Shown: positions 38,763 through 48,145 of the stretch, piece after piece
How positions within the stretch are numbered: position 1 is the first letter of the stretch
How the letters are laid out: each line of letters opens with the position of its first letter
Source: Alteromonas sp. RKMC-009
Lineage (GTDB): Bacteria; Pseudomonadota; Gammaproteobacteria; Enterobacterales; Alteromonadaceae
NCBI RefSeq assembly: GCF_003584565.2
Contig: NZ_CP031010.1
Span: 4,030,001-4,094,000, forward strand
Reading direction: 5' to 3'
Length of the DNA stretch: 64,000 nucleotides
The notes under the pieces: model-generated
Told to the model about the DNA's origin: nothing
Database searches by the model: none
The model's input: only the letters and a program-made list of their open reading frames with translations
Translations under genes and position numbers: made by a program

Positions 38763-39671
38763 GTGAAATTGCGCCAACAAATAAACCTACGTAAATTTAT
38801 TCAAGTGGTCAGTTTTTCATTTTTGAAACAATACAGGGTCATCATCGTCGTGCTTATTGCTGCATGCTGCCTTGCCACAGGTTTTTTTCAAAAATTTGGA
38901 AATCTGCCCTTAGTCGGGCCGCAAACTGGTCAGGTTTTGAACTGCGCAGACCGTTTTTCGTCAAATGCAGACGATTTCGACATCTATCTGACAGAGCAAA
39001 CCTTCTCAGAAAGTGCGCTGAAAGCTTTCTGTCAGAATCCGGTAATTAAGCGTCAGTTTGGTAATGTGAGAATTACGGTGGGACAAAATGACTACGATAC
39101 CTACCGCTACATCAACCACGGCGTAAGTGATCTTGCCCTCGTAAAGAACAATGTTGTCAGTGCCTTTGGTGCCAGTGAAATTTATGGCTACGAAGAAGTT
39201 GCCTCCCACCAGGACTATGCAGCCTACTTTATCGCTTTAAAGGAAAAGCCGGTGCTGTCTAAAGAGTATTTGCTGGGTAAGCGTATTGGCATACTGGATT
39301 ATCCGAGCAGCCGCTCAGGCCATATTGTGCCTAAGAAGATACTGAAAACTTTGGATTTGAATCCGAATAATGTAGAGCTGCATTATTACAGCTCTCATAA
39401 AGAGATGCGCAGAGCCCTGCTTTCCGGTGAAGTCGATATTATTTCATCCTACTGGGACAAAAATGACGGAGAGATCCTGTCGCGCACTTATATCACACCG
39501 CTGGAAAACAGCGTAAAAGGCATGCGCTGGTACCTGAAAATGCAGACCCGCAACACAGATTTAAAATGCGCCGTGCAAAACGTAATTCAGGCCATTTCTG
39601 CCGCGCAGAATAAAAAATACTATCAGCAGGTAGAACTGAAGGAGCCTTGTGTAAATGCAAACGCTCAGTGA
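38763..39671 (+). CDS. PhnD-like substrate-binding protein, membrane-anchored, no transporter partner
   Basis: A 302-residue protein with one membrane segment (about 25-43, VIIVVLIAACCLATGFF) that anchors a periplasmic domain. The fold pattern is that of phosphonate/PhnD-type type-2 binding proteins: LTEQTFSESALKAFC, then DYAAYFIALKEKP and LLGKRIGILDYPSSRSGHIVPKKIL, then MRRALLSGEVDIISSYW. Cysteines in the mature part could form disulfides. Start at GTG 38763; the ribosome site is poor. It overlaps the next gene by 17 nt, so the two act together. No ABC permease or ATPase is near, so it is more likely the sensor part of a signalling pair than a transporter component (inference). Confidence 0.65.
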   Translation: MKLRQQINLRKFIQVVSFSFLKQYRVIIVVLIAACCLATGFFQKFGNLPLVGPQTGQVLNCADRFSSNADDFDIYLTEQTFSESALKAFCQNPVIKRQFGNVRITVGQNDYDTYRYINHGVSDLALVKNNVVSAFGASEIYGYEEVASHQDYAAYFIALKEKPVLSKEYLLGKRIGILDYPSSRSGHIVPKKILKTLDLNPNNVELHYYSSHKEMRRALLSGEVDIISSYWDKNDGEILSRTYITPLENSVKGMRWYLKMQTRNTDLKCAVQNVIQAISAAQNKKYYQQVELKEPCVNANAQ

Positions 39672-40620
39672 AATGACAGCCTCTCAGTGGGGACGAACAG
39701 CAGCAGCCGCGCTCGGACTATTTGCTCTGTTTCAAAGCTGTATTTTCGCGGGTCAGTTTGCCGGTGCCTGGCTTGACCGTCACCAGGCTATTGATAATGT
39801 GGAACGACGGATAAGTCTTGATCTCGCCTATCTGGATGTGGGCAATGAAACACTGAAAACGCCGGTGAATGATGCCGCGGTCCGCCATTATATGCGCCGC
39901 ATTAATGCAACTCTGGCGGAGCAGTCTTACCCTCTTACAATCAGTGAAATCCAGCACGTTACTGCCACTGCAGAGCCGGTGGAAGAAACGGTTGAAACCG
40001 CCACATTCACGTTATCCACCGCAGAGCAAAGTATCGACATTGGTTTGAGTCTTACCCCGCTTTATTTTTCAGCTCAGGTGCATCCGCTGGCTATTCTGGC
40101 GGCTTTGATTGCTGCTCCGGTGTTAATTGGCTACAAACCGCGGGCCAGAAGTAAGCGCAAATCTGCGAAAGAAGAAGCACCGCCACCACCCCAACCTAAA
40201 CTGGTTATCGATCTGAACACGAAATGTATCGGCAACGGCGCAGACGGCCGGGCTATCCTGATGCAGAACAAACCGTTCTGCTTTTACGCAGCGCTGGTCA
40301 GATACTGCATTGAGAATCCTGATGCGACCTTGCCACAAAATAAAGATGTGCCCCAGGAACTCATAACGATTGCTAACCGGGTTTTCCTGCGTCTGATCGA
40401 ACTGGGCCATACCAAACGTAAAAGACCGGACTTTAATGCCAATCTGGATAAAACCTTAAGTGAGATCCGTGCGGCGCTGGATGAAACCTTTGAGCCCTTC
40501 CCCGTGGAAAAGGAAAAATATTATCCGCCCAGAGCACAGGGTGAAGGCTCCAGATCCAAACAGCATTCTTACGCACTTCCCCCGATTACTGATGAGGACA
40601 TTGTTATACTCGGAAAATAA
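39655..40620 (+). CDS. Unrecognised two-helix membrane protein, partner of the PhnD-like protein
   Basis: A 321-residue protein that I do not recognise. Helix 1 (about 16-36) and helix 2 (about 142-160) bracket a periplasmic domain of about 105 residues. A basic, proline-rich linker (RARSKRKSAKEEAPPPPQP) leads to a cytoplasmic C-terminal half, which begins LVIDLNTKCIGNGADGRAILMQNKPFCFYAALV, a pattern resembling the start of winged-helix DNA-binding domains, and continues with NRVFLRLIELGHTKRKRP and a helix rich in charge. If so, it would be a membrane-bound regulator like ToxR but with reversed domain order. AAGGAG lies 11 nt before the ATG. Confidence 0.5.
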   Translation: MQTLSEMTASQWGRTAAAALGLFALFQSCIFAGQFAGAWLDRHQAIDNVERRISLDLAYLDVGNETLKTPVNDAAVRHYMRRINATLAEQSYPLTISEIQHVTATAEPVEETVETATFTLSTAEQSIDIGLSLTPLYFSAQVHPLAILAALIAAPVLIGYKPRARSKRKSAKEEAPPPPQPKLVIDLNTKCIGNGADGRAILMQNKPFCFYAALVRYCIENPDATLPQNKDVPQELITIANRVFLRLIELGHTKRKRPDFNANLDKTLSEIRAALDETFEPFPVEKEKYYPPRAQGEGSRSKQHSYALPPITDEDIVILGK

Positions 40621-40650
40621 GCCTGATTGCTCCACCAGCCCAGAGAAAAC

Positions 40651-40667
40651 GCCGTACCCGGTACGGC
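40651..40667. repeat. Short palindrome between the unknown pair and udk
   Basis: GCCGTACC and GGTACGGC flank a single C. It could be an operator or a weak terminator; there is no T-run. Confidence 0.4.
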
Positions 40668-40797
40668 AGGTATTAGCTCAGCCAGTTGTGTCCGGTCTGC
40701 AAAGACTGAACCACTTTTTGACTGATCGTGAATTATACGTTGATTCGCGAGGGCCAAATGCGTATCTTTGCAGGAGGAATATCAGCCATCCAGAGTT

Positions 40798-41421
40798 ATG
40801 CAGTCGCCATTAATTATCGCTATATCCGGAGCTTCGGGCTCCGGGAAGTCACTTTTTACTAAAAATCTGTTAAATGCCTTCAGTGCGCAAGGTCGCCCTG
40901 TACAAATATTACGGGAAGATCACTACTACCGTGCGCAGGACCACCTGCCAATGGAAGCGCGGGAAAAGAACAACTACGATCACCCTAATGCATTCGAACA
41001 CGAATTGCTGAAAGCGCACCTGCAAGCATTGCGCAATGGCGAACCCATTGATTACCCGCACTATTGCTTTAAAACCCATACCCGCTTACCGGAAACAGAG
41101 CGTCTGAACCCGGCTCCGGTGATCATTCTTGAAGGTATTATGCTGCTGGCAAGACCAGAGCTGTTACCTCACTACGATGTAAAAATCTTCATCGACACAC
41201 CGCTCGACATTTGCCTTATGCGCCGCATGATGCGTGATGTTAAAGAGCGTGGCCGTACTCTTGAATCCATTGCCAAGCAATACGAATCAACGGTTAAACC
41301 GATGTACCATCAGTTTATCGAACCAAGCAGGTTCACAGCAGATGTCGTCGTTACACAAGGTGGCAAAAACCAAATCGCCCTGGATGTGATCAAGTCACAT
41401 ATACAACAGGCATTACAATAA
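40798..41421 (+). CDS. udk: Uridine kinase
   Basis: A 207-residue P-loop kinase that phosphorylates uridine and cytidine in pyrimidine salvage. It has Walker A GASGSGKS at residues 11-18, LREDHYYRAQ with the catalytic Asp, NNYDHPNAFEHELL, and VIILEGIMLLA. The start at 40798 gives the usual N terminus; an AGGAGG lies rather far upstream (about 22 nt), so an alternative non-ATG start cannot be excluded. nupC follows 15 nt later, giving a nucleoside uptake-and-salvage unit. Confidence 0.87.
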   Translation: MQSPLIIAISGASGSGKSLFTKNLLNAFSAQGRPVQILREDHYYRAQDHLPMEAREKNNYDHPNAFEHELLKAHLQALRNGEPIDYPHYCFKTHTRLPETERLNPAPVIILEGIMLLARPELLPHYDVKIFIDTPLDICLMRRMMRDVKERGRTLESIAKQYESTVKPMYHQFIEPSRFTADVVVTQGGKNQIALDVIKSHIQQALQ

Positions 41422-41436
41422 CAAAGGAACGTCATT

Positions 41437-42648
41437 ATGGTGAGTTTACTGGGCATACTGCTATTGCCCGGAATTGCATTCTTATTGTCCTCTGCACGCC
41501 GGAATATTAACTGGCGCACAGTGGGCGGAGCATTCGCGATTCAGGCATTGATCGGCGCTTTTATTCTTTATTTTGAGCCGGGCATTCAATTACTGCTCAG
41601 TATGACTGACTTCGTGGGCAACATCATCGGCTACAGTCAGGAAGGCATCAATTTTGTTTTCGGCGTGGTCGGTGACAAATCCCTCGGCTTCATTTTCGCC
41701 TTCAACGTACTGCCGGTCATCATTTTCTTCTCATCATTAATTGCCGTCCTGTATTACCTCGGTGTGATGAGCTGGGTCATCAAACTTATTGGCGGCTTCT
41801 TACAAAAGGTACTTGGTACCAGTCGTCCTGAGTCTATGTCTGCTGCTGCCAACATTTTTGTGGGCCAGACCGAAGCCCCTCTGGTAGTACGCCCGTTCAT
41901 TCCTCACATGACAAAATCTGAATTATTCGCTGTTATGGTCGGCGGCCTGGCGTCTATTGCCGGCTCGGTCATGGCGGGTTATGCCGGTATGGGTGTAGAG
42001 CTAAAATACCTCTTGGCGGCCAGCTTCATGGCGGCTCCAGGCGGCCTGTTGATGGCAAAAATCATGTTGCCGGAAACTGAGAAAGCAAAGGACGGACTGG
42101 AAGAAATCGATGCGTCTGAAACCGGCTATGCTAACGTGTTCGACGCGGCTGCCAGCGGTGCTGCATCAGGCTTGCAACTGGCACTGAACGTAGGTGCTAT
42201 GTTGCTGGCTTTCGTCGCACTTATCGCCATGCTGAATGGTCTTATCGGCTGGACAGGCACATTGTTTGGCTATGAAGATGTGACCTTCCAGGGCATTTTA
42301 GGCTACTTACTACAGCCGCTGGCCTGGATTATCGGTGTTCCCTGGGAAGAAGCCCGTCTGGCAGGCAGTTTCATCGGTCAGAAGTTTGTGGTGAACGAAT
42401 TCGTGGCATACCTCGACTTCCTTAAGCATCAGAGTGAACTATCCGAAGTATCTCAGGCAATTATCACCTTTGCCCTGTGCGGATTCGCGAATTTCTCCTC
42501 CATTGCTATTCTCATGGGAGGCATCGGTGCAATGGCACCCACCCGCCGTAAAGAAATTGCACAACTGGGTCTGAAAGCGGTTTTCGCCGCAACACTGTCG
42601 AACCTGATGAGTGCATCACTAGCCGGCTTTTATCTCTCGCTTGGCTGA
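41437..42648 (+). CDS. nupC: Concentrative nucleoside transporter NupC (CNT family)
   Basis: A 403-residue inner-membrane symporter with an N-terminal domain, a central gate region ([26 protein letters not shown]) and the CNT signature [38 protein letters not shown]. It also has [14 protein letters not shown] and the C-terminal NEFVAYLDF and [13 protein letters not shown] motifs, which bind nucleoside and the coupling ion. Coupled to Na+ or H+. It is linked to udk, and AAAGGAA precedes the ATG. Confidence 0.93.
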   Translation: MVSLLGILLLPGIAFLLSSARRNINWRTVGGAFAIQALIGAFILYFEPGIQLLLSMTDFVGNIIGYSQEGINFVFGVVGDKSLGFIFAFNVLPVIIFFSSLIAVLYYLGVMSWVIKLIGGFLQKVLGTSRPESMSAAANIFVGQTEAPLVVRPFIPHMTKSELFAVMVGGLASIAGSVMAGYAGMGVELKYLLAASFMAAPGGLLMAKIMLPETEKAKDGLEEIDASETGYANVFDAAASGAASGLQLALNVGAMLLAFVALIAMLNGLIGWTGTLFGYEDVTFQGILGYLLQPLAWIIGVPWEEARLAGSFIGQKFVVNEFVAYLDFLKHQSELSEVSQAIITFALCGFANFSSIAILMGGIGAMAPTRRKEIAQLGLKAVFAATLSNLMSASLAGFYLSLG

Positions 42649-42669
42649 GCCGGATACACCCGGAACCGT

Positions 42670-42696
42670 AAAAAAGTGAGCGCGGCTCACTTTTTT
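42670..42696 (+). terminator. Terminator of the udk-nupC unit
   Basis: The stem AAAAAAGTGAGC / GCTCACTTTTTT has a 3-nt loop, 22 nt after the nupC stop, with a T6 tail. Confidence 0.92.
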
Positions 42697-42717
42697 AACC
42701 AGAGAAACCAGACTAAA

Positions 42718-42745
42718 TGGTCAGCTTTGTAACGAAAACTGACCA
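42718..42745 (+). promoter_or_regulatory. Inverted repeat upstream of the oxygenase gene
   Basis: TGGTCAG and CTGACCA are separated by 14 nt, about 100 bp before the ATG. It is a candidate operator; the regulator is unknown. Confidence 0.4.
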
Positions 42746-42842
42746 CTTAACCTAACGGTAATTGACGTATATCAAAGGCCGTTACTTTTACGAAGACGCG
42801 GGATTCCCTATAATTCTGCGGTCATTTAATTAAGGTATCGTT

Positions 42843-43682
42843 ATGCAATTAGAAGCTGTTGACTATCAGGCTCCCGGTGCACAGGAAGCATTCGTAGAAT
42901 CCCTCCGTGAGACAGGATTTGGCGTACTGAAAAATCACCCAATCAGCCAGGCAATGGTGACCGGCATTTATCAGTCCTGGCAAACATTCTTCGACAGCGA
43001 AGAAAAGAATAATTACGTCTACAACAAAGGGACTCAGGACGGATTCTTCCCGCAAAGCGTATCTGAAGTAGCAAAAGGATTTACCAAAAAAGATATTAAA
43101 GAGTACTTCCACTTCTATCCCTGGGGTCAGTGCCCGCAAGCGTTGCGTCCTCAGCTGGCGGAATACTATGCAAAAGCAAACACGCTGGCAGAAGAGTTAC
43201 TGGGCTGGATTGAGAAGCATTCGCCGGCTGAAGTCAGTAAATTGTACAGTCAGCCTTTGTCGAATATGATCAAAGACAGTGATCAAACCCTGTTACGGGT
43301 TCTGCACTATCCGCCGTTCCAGGGAGATGAAGAACCGGATGCAATCCGTGCTGCAGCCCATGAAGACATTAACCTTATCACCATTTTGCCCGCCGCGAAC
43401 GAGCCGGGTTTGCAGGTTAAAGGTAAAGATGGCAGCTGGATTGATGTGCCTTGTGACTTTGGTAACCTTATCGTCAACATTGGCGATATGTTGCAGGAAG
43501 CATCAGGGCATTATTTCCCGTCAACCACTCACAGGGTGATTAATCCTGCCGGGACGGACATGACTAAGTCACGAATTTCATTACCCCTGTTCCTACACCC
43601 GCGCCCGGATGTGGTGTTGTCAGAAAGACATACTGCACACTCCTATTTGCAGGAACGTCTCAGAGAGCTTGGCGTCATTTAA
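42843..43682 (+). CDS. 2-oxoglutarate/Fe(II)-dependent oxygenase (IPNS-like)
   Basis: A 279-residue protein of the isopenicillin-N-synthase superfamily. The iron facial triad is His173, Asp175 and His230 (AAHEDINLIT and STTHRV), and RISLPLF (Arg244, Ser246) binds 2-oxoglutarate. The N-terminal DIOX_N-like part begins with VDYQAPGAQEAFVESLRETGFGVLKNH. The substrate is unknown; bacterial relatives act on small metabolites. No biosynthetic cluster surrounds it. Its stop overlaps that of the convergent lipoprotein gene. Confidence 0.87.
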   Translation: MQLEAVDYQAPGAQEAFVESLRETGFGVLKNHPISQAMVTGIYQSWQTFFDSEEKNNYVYNKGTQDGFFPQSVSEVAKGFTKKDIKEYFHFYPWGQCPQALRPQLAEYYAKANTLAEELLGWIEKHSPAEVSKLYSQPLSNMIKDSDQTLLRVLHYPPFQGDEEPDAIRAAAHEDINLITILPAANEPGLQVKGKDGSWIDVPCDFGNLIVNIGDMLQEASGHYFPSTTHRVINPAGTDMTKSRISLPLFLHPRPDVVLSERHTAHSYLQERLRELGVI

Positions 43683-44839
43683 CGGGCGCTTTGTAAGTCA
43701 GACAGCTTACTCATGTAACGATATTCATCCTGGCGGTTTTGCGCATGCTTAGCCGCCAGCTTCATGAAGTCAGCGGCGCGGTCTATATTGCCCAGCTCAT
43801 AGTGCGCCTTCCCCATTCCGAAGAAAATTTCATGGCGGCTGTTATCCAGCCTGCGGGCACGGTTGTAATGGATAAGCGCCTGCTCCGGATCACCGAAATC
43901 CAGCGCCTCTTCACCCAGAATGAAGTGATAGAAGGGGTTACTTTCCCGTTTATTACGCACACTTCTGGCAATGTCTCTGGCTTGCGCTGTACGACCTTCG
44001 AGTTCATGCAGTAACGCCAGGTTTTCCCATGCGGTTAAATTTTCACTGTCGAGCTTCAGTGCCAGCTCGTAGCTTTCACGGGCGCTGTCCAGTAATCCGT
44101 GACGCCGGTACAACACCCCGAGGTTCACCCATGTGGAACCGAACTCAGGATAAAGCAATGCAGCTGCACGTAAATACGCATAGGCTTTTATGTCGTCATT
44201 GTTGAGCAAAGCATCAGCACCTTTGTTGTTATAAAACATAGCTGTAATTTTCTCTTTGCTGATGGCATTACGGGGAAAGTGGGAGCGGATGGTCTGCGGA
44301 TCAAAGTCCACATCAATGAAATGCGATGAAATCTGGTTTTTTCTGAGCGTGTCCGCAACGGATACCCGCAAATTAATATGACCATTGAGTAAATTTACTC
44401 CGCTGCGGCGGGTCCAGTATTCGGGAATATCCACTTCGTAGAATACTGCATTAAACCCGGCATAATCCGCCATGGCTTTCGCCATGATAGTCAGCGACAG
44501 GCAATTCGCGGCACGGTTCGCAAATGTCTCAGAAGCGATAGTGTTCGCATTGGTGATATAGCGGATCCCCAGTTCTCCGCCATCGAAGATTTGTCGGATC
44601 AAATTCTTAAGATTGTCTCCGTCGCCGGATAGAGGAGACTGTGAATTATCGACAAATTCTCTGGCAGCTGCATCAAGCTTAAAGATTTCGTCTGCGGATT
44701 CCGGCGTATACTCATGGTACTGAGTGAAGACGTCATCGTTGAGGGGCAGTTCGCTGGCGGTAAAGGATTCCGGTAATGATGCACAGCCGGATATGAGGAC
44801 AACAAACATCATACCGGTTAATATTCTTATCTGCTTCAT
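43679..44839 (-). CDS. Transglutaminase-like / TPR lipoprotein
   Basis: A 386-residue lipoprotein (lipobox LISGC, Cys19). The N-terminal half is transglutaminase-like with a plausible triad: Cys113 (ANCLSLTIMAKAMADYAGF), His154 (NGHINLRV) and Asp176 or Asp178 (FIDVDFDP). The C-terminal half has at least four TPR repeats (AYLRAAALLYPEFGSTWVNLGVLY through KAHYELGNIDRAADFMKLAAK). Anchored to the inner leaflet of the outer membrane or to the inner membrane, it may process or bind periplasmic protein or peptidoglycan; the exact role is unknown. AGGGGTGA precedes the ATG. Confidence 0.82.
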   Translation of the reverse strand: MKQIRILTGMMFVVLISGCASLPESFTASELPLNDDVFTQYHEYTPESADEIFKLDAAAREFVDNSQSPLSGDGDNLKNLIRQIFDGGELGIRYITNANTIASETFANRAANCLSLTIMAKAMADYAGFNAVFYEVDIPEYWTRRSGVNLLNGHINLRVSVADTLRKNQISSHFIDVDFDPQTIRSHFPRNAISKEKITAMFYNNKGADALLNNDDIKAYAYLRAAALLYPEFGSTWVNLGVLYRRHGLLDSARESYELALKLDSENLTAWENLALLHELEGRTAQARDIARSVRNKRESNPFYHFILGEEALDFGDPEQALIHYNRARRLDNSRHEIFFGMGKAHYELGNIDRAADFMKLAAKHAQNRQDEYRYMSKLSDLQSAR

Positions 44840-45051
44840 ATCGTCACCCCTGCTCGATTGGCGTGACTTAAGTATAACTCATAACAATTATTTTACATTT
44901 ATTTCACACTAGATATTCAACCATTCATCGCAGACCAGGAAATTTCACCGGTAACCCTGATTATTTTCAATGTGAACCGCTGATCCCTTTACAACAGTGA
45001 CCAAAATCGGACATATTTTAACCTTACAGTCGAAATCTCACCGGAGATCTA

Positions 45052-45822
45052 ATGAAACGTGTCGTATTCAATCAGAAAGGGGGCGTGGGAAAGTCGACTA
45101 TCAGTGCTAATCTGGCCGCGGAAAGTGCCAGAAACGGGCTCAGAACGCTATTGGTCGATTTAGATGCCCAGGGAAACAGTACGCATTACTGCGGGGTGGA
45201 TATAAACGATGACAGCCTCACTGTTGCAGATATGTTTAAACAGGTTGTTGGCTGGTTTTCCAAACCTCAGCCGCCATCGGCCTTTGTCAGACCAACGGCA
45301 TTTGAAAACTTGTCTGTTTTGCCTGCCCATCCCAGCCTTACCGAGCTGGAGCGGGAACTGGAAACCCGCTACAAGATGTTTAAGCTGAAGGAAACACTGG
45401 CAACGCTGGAGGAAGATTTTGACCGCGTGTACATTGATACGCCGCCCAACTTCAACTTCTATTCCAAGGCTGCATTAATTGCTGCAGACAGCTTCATTAT
45501 CCCTTTTGACTGCGATGACTTCTCTGTACAGGCCATCGACCGTCTGCTCGACAACGTTCTGGAGTTGCGTACCGATCATAATCCGGAACTGGAACTGGAG
45601 GGAATCATCATTAATCAGTTTAACCCGCAGGCAAAATTACCGGGGGAACTGATTGCTTCACTCAAAGAGAAATCTTTACCTGTGCTGGACAGCAAAATTA
45701 ACAGTACAGTCAAAGTGAAAGAATCCCATTCTAAACGTGTTCCGCTTCCGTACCTCGCCCCTTCACATAAAGTCAGTCAACAACTGGCTGCATTGTGGCA
45801 GGAACTGGAAGGACAACGCTGA
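45052..45822 (+). CDS. Orphan ParA-family ATPase
   Basis: A 256-residue protein with the deviant Walker A KGGVGKST (residues 9-16), the LLVDLDAQGNST box and DRVYIDTPPNFNFYSKAAL as Walker B region. ParA/MinD ATPases position DNA or protein complexes. No parB, parS or chemotaxis gene is adjacent, so the cargo is unknown. GGAG lies 5 nt before the ATG. Flanking intergenic gaps of about 212 and 252 nt suggest a single-gene unit; a GGCTGAC / GTCAGCC repeat at 45861-45897 follows it. Confidence 0.87.
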   Translation: MKRVVFNQKGGVGKSTISANLAAESARNGLRTLLVDLDAQGNSTHYCGVDINDDSLTVADMFKQVVGWFSKPQPPSAFVRPTAFENLSVLPAHPSLTELERELETRYKMFKLKETLATLEEDFDRVYIDTPPNFNFYSKAALIAADSFIIPFDCDDFSVQAIDRLLDNVLELRTDHNPELELEGIIINQFNPQAKLPGELIASLKEKSLPVLDSKINSTVKVKESHSKRVPLPYLAPSHKVSQQLAALWQELEGQR

Positions 45823-46074
45823 CCGGGTTGCCCCCTGCCCGTCGCTATTCTTCTTTTTAAGGCTGACGACGCTATCTGTTCCTGCTTATAGTCAGCCCTT
45901 CCGGGACGGCGAACTTTTTTCTGTGCTGCCCGTAAATACCGGTAGTAGTATCAATTAATATACGGTAACACGTCAAATAGCCGCGTGTTTGCTGTGTATT
46001 GACAGAAAAATCAAACTTAAAGAAGTATCATTCTCAATATAGTCTACAATTAACTACCGGATTACGGAGTAACA

Positions 46075-46731
46075 ATGCCTACATTACATCAGTACCTGCA
46101 CTGCCCCTATTGTGTCCGCGCAGACATGACAGCTAACTATCTGGGCATAGAGCATAAAAAGTCTTATTTGCTTAACGATGATGAAGCGACCTGTCACAAA
46201 CTCATCGGCGCAAAAATGGTTCCTATTCTGGAATTTGACGACGGCACAGCCATGGGTGAAAGCCTGGATATTGTCGAAAAGCTGATTGAAATGGCCCCTG
46301 CGGGGAAGAAGTTGTTACCGAAGACAGAACCGGAAAAGTATACCAAACACCTGGAATCCGTCTCGTTTGAAATAAATGCGTTGCTGTTTCCCCGTAATGT
46401 CATGATTGAGCAGCCGGAGTTTGCAACAGAAGAAGCCCGCGAGTATTTCAGGAAGAAGAAAGAGAAATCACTCGGTATGTCATTTGAAGAGGCTTTTGAT
46501 AACACAGAGCAGTATAAAAAGGCAGTTGAAGTGGCACTGGCAGATATGCCTGCGCCCCCTTTGCCGGCTCAGCAAATGAACCAGTTGGGGTGGAATGATA
46601 TCTTTGTTTTCCCGGTTTTAAGAAACCTGACAATGGTAAAAGATTTGGCGATGCCCGATGAACTGGCACAGTATGTTGCTGCGGTGGCAGAGCTTACAGA
46701 TATAAAGTTGTACACGGATTTGGCTAAATAA
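46075..46731 (+). CDS. grxB: Glutaredoxin 2
   Basis: A 218-residue GST-fold glutaredoxin, close to E. coli GrxB (215). The active site CPYC is at Cys10-Cys13. The N-terminal thioredoxin-fold part includes KMVPILEFDDGTAMGESLDIV, in which VP is the conserved cis-Pro. The C-terminal part is helical. It reduces protein and glutathione mixed disulfides using GSH. GGAG precedes the ATG by 5 nt. Confidence 0.93.
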   Translation: MPTLHQYLHCPYCVRADMTANYLGIEHKKSYLLNDDEATCHKLIGAKMVPILEFDDGTAMGESLDIVEKLIEMAPAGKKLLPKTEPEKYTKHLESVSFEINALLFPRNVMIEQPEFATEEAREYFRKKKEKSLGMSFEEAFDNTEQYKKAVEVALADMPAPPLPAQQMNQLGWNDIFVFPVLRNLTMVKDLAMPDELAQYVAAVAELTDIKLYTDLAK

Positions 46732-46827
46732 TCCGTTCATAGAAAATAAAAAGTTGTACTTAAATTTGGCTTGCCGTTAATGTGGCATTTATAGTGGTCG
46801 AATGAGTACAACTAAAGGAGTAATCAG

Positions 46828-47781
46828 GTGGTAATCCGGTCGACTTCCCGCTCACTGGCAGATTGTCATGTTCTTATCGTTGATGACCAGGCGTCAAGTC
46901 GTCTGGTCATGTCGACGTTGCTGGAGAATGTGGCCCGTTGTGACTCTGTTGCCAGTGCAGAAGAAGCCCTGGAGTTTTGCAGCAGAACCCTGCCTGATTT
47001 AATCCTTATGGATGTGTTTATGCCAGATATGGATGGCCACGAAGCGTGTCGTCAACTGGCTAACAACCCTAAAACCCAGCACATTCCCGTTGTCTTTGTT
47101 ACTGCTTCAGTGTCCGATGAGGCGCAGGAAAAGTGCTGGAATGCCGGTGGCGTGGATTTTGTGCAAAAGCCGGTTAATGCCACCACACTGATAAATCGCG
47201 TAAAGTCTCATCTGGCCCATAAATTAAAAACTGACCTGCTTGAGCAGCTTATTTATACCGACAGGCTAACAGGCTGCTTTAACAGGCATTATCTTGAAGA
47301 AAGCTTACCGGATATTGTCAGAGAGTCCGACCGCACGGGCACACCGCTCTCGATTGCGATTTTCGATATCGATTTATTCAAGCAGTACAACGACAAGTAT
47401 GGTCACATTGAAGGTGACACCTGCTTGTGGAAAATCGCCAAAGCCTTAAAAAGCTCACTGCTAAGACCGATGGACAGATTAATACGGGTTGGTGGTGAGG
47501 AATTCCTGATTATTCTGCCAGGCACTCATGAAGAAGGCGCGCAAACAGTATGTGAGCGCATACTTCAGACAGTGAGTACTGAGCATATTGCTCACGCCCT
47601 GTCTCCTTCCGGTTTTTTAACCGTCAGTGCCGGTGCTGCAACTTATCACCCGAATTCTGCAGACATGATTGATGAAACCATGCTTGCGGCCGATAAGTGT
47701 TTATATCTGGCAAAAGAAAACGGCCGTAACTCCTATGCGTTTGTCGGTCCGGACGGAGAATCACGGGTAGGTGCAGGATGA
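46828..47781 (+). CDS. Response regulator with diguanylate cyclase (REC-GGDEF)
   Basis: A 317-residue cytoplasmic protein. The REC domain (about 12-130) has phospho-acceptor Asp62 (LILMDVFMPDMDG) and Lys114 (KPV). The GGDEF domain (about 142-305) has GGEEF at 222-226, so it should make c-di-GMP, and an RxxD inhibitory site (RPMD, 213-216) exactly five residues before it, implying product feedback. The start is GTG with AAGGAG upstream. It overlaps the Hpt gene by ATGA, so a phosphorelay probably controls it. Confidence 0.93.
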   Translation: MVIRSTSRSLADCHVLIVDDQASSRLVMSTLLENVARCDSVASAEEALEFCSRTLPDLILMDVFMPDMDGHEACRQLANNPKTQHIPVVFVTASVSDEAQEKCWNAGGVDFVQKPVNATTLINRVKSHLAHKLKTDLLEQLIYTDRLTGCFNRHYLEESLPDIVRESDRTGTPLSIAIFDIDLFKQYNDKYGHIEGDTCLWKIAKALKSSLLRPMDRLIRVGGEEFLIILPGTHEEGAQTVCERILQTVSTEHIAHALSPSGFLTVSAGAATYHPNSADMIDETMLAADKCLYLAKENGRNSYAFVGPDGESRVGAG

Positions 47782-48125
47782 ATGACTTTCCGGTATTAGA
47801 TAAAGAAACCGCATTATCGCGGCTGGCGAATAATCACAGCCTGTATAACAAAGTGCTGGTCATGTTTACTGAGCAGGCCGGGGAGATGCTGACTGTGCTG
47901 GAAGCACTGCCGCAAGACCAGATAGCAGATCAGCACCTTGCACTGCATTCACTGAAAGGGTCTGCCGGAGAAGTGGGTGCCACCAGACTGTTTTATACTC
48001 TGCAGCAAATTGATCAGACCCTGAAAACAGCGCCGGAGCATGTCACTGCAGATCAAATTGAAGATGTGATTGCGGAAATCAGGCGCATACTGAACATAAC
48101 GGCTCCCGGTAACCCCGCCGCCTGA
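47778..48125 (+). CDS. Stand-alone Hpt phosphotransfer protein
   Basis: A 115-residue four-helix protein with the phospho-His57 motif LALHSLKGSAGEVGA. It would shuttle phosphate between a hybrid kinase and a REC domain, most likely that of the cyclase it overlaps. The cognate kinase is not adjacent. Confidence 0.88.
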   Translation: MNDFPVLDKETALSRLANNHSLYNKVLVMFTEQAGEMLTVLEALPQDQIADQHLALHSLKGSAGEVGATRLFYTLQQIDQTLKTAPEHVTADQIEDVIAEIRRILNITAPGNPAA

Positions 48126-48145
48126 ATTACGGCATCAGGATACCG

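Noticed and set aside
38804..42745. AAGTGGTCAGTTTT shared (in opposite orientation) near 38804 and 42735
   Set aside because: A 14-bp match somewhere in a 64-kb window is expected by chance, and one copy lies inside a coding region.
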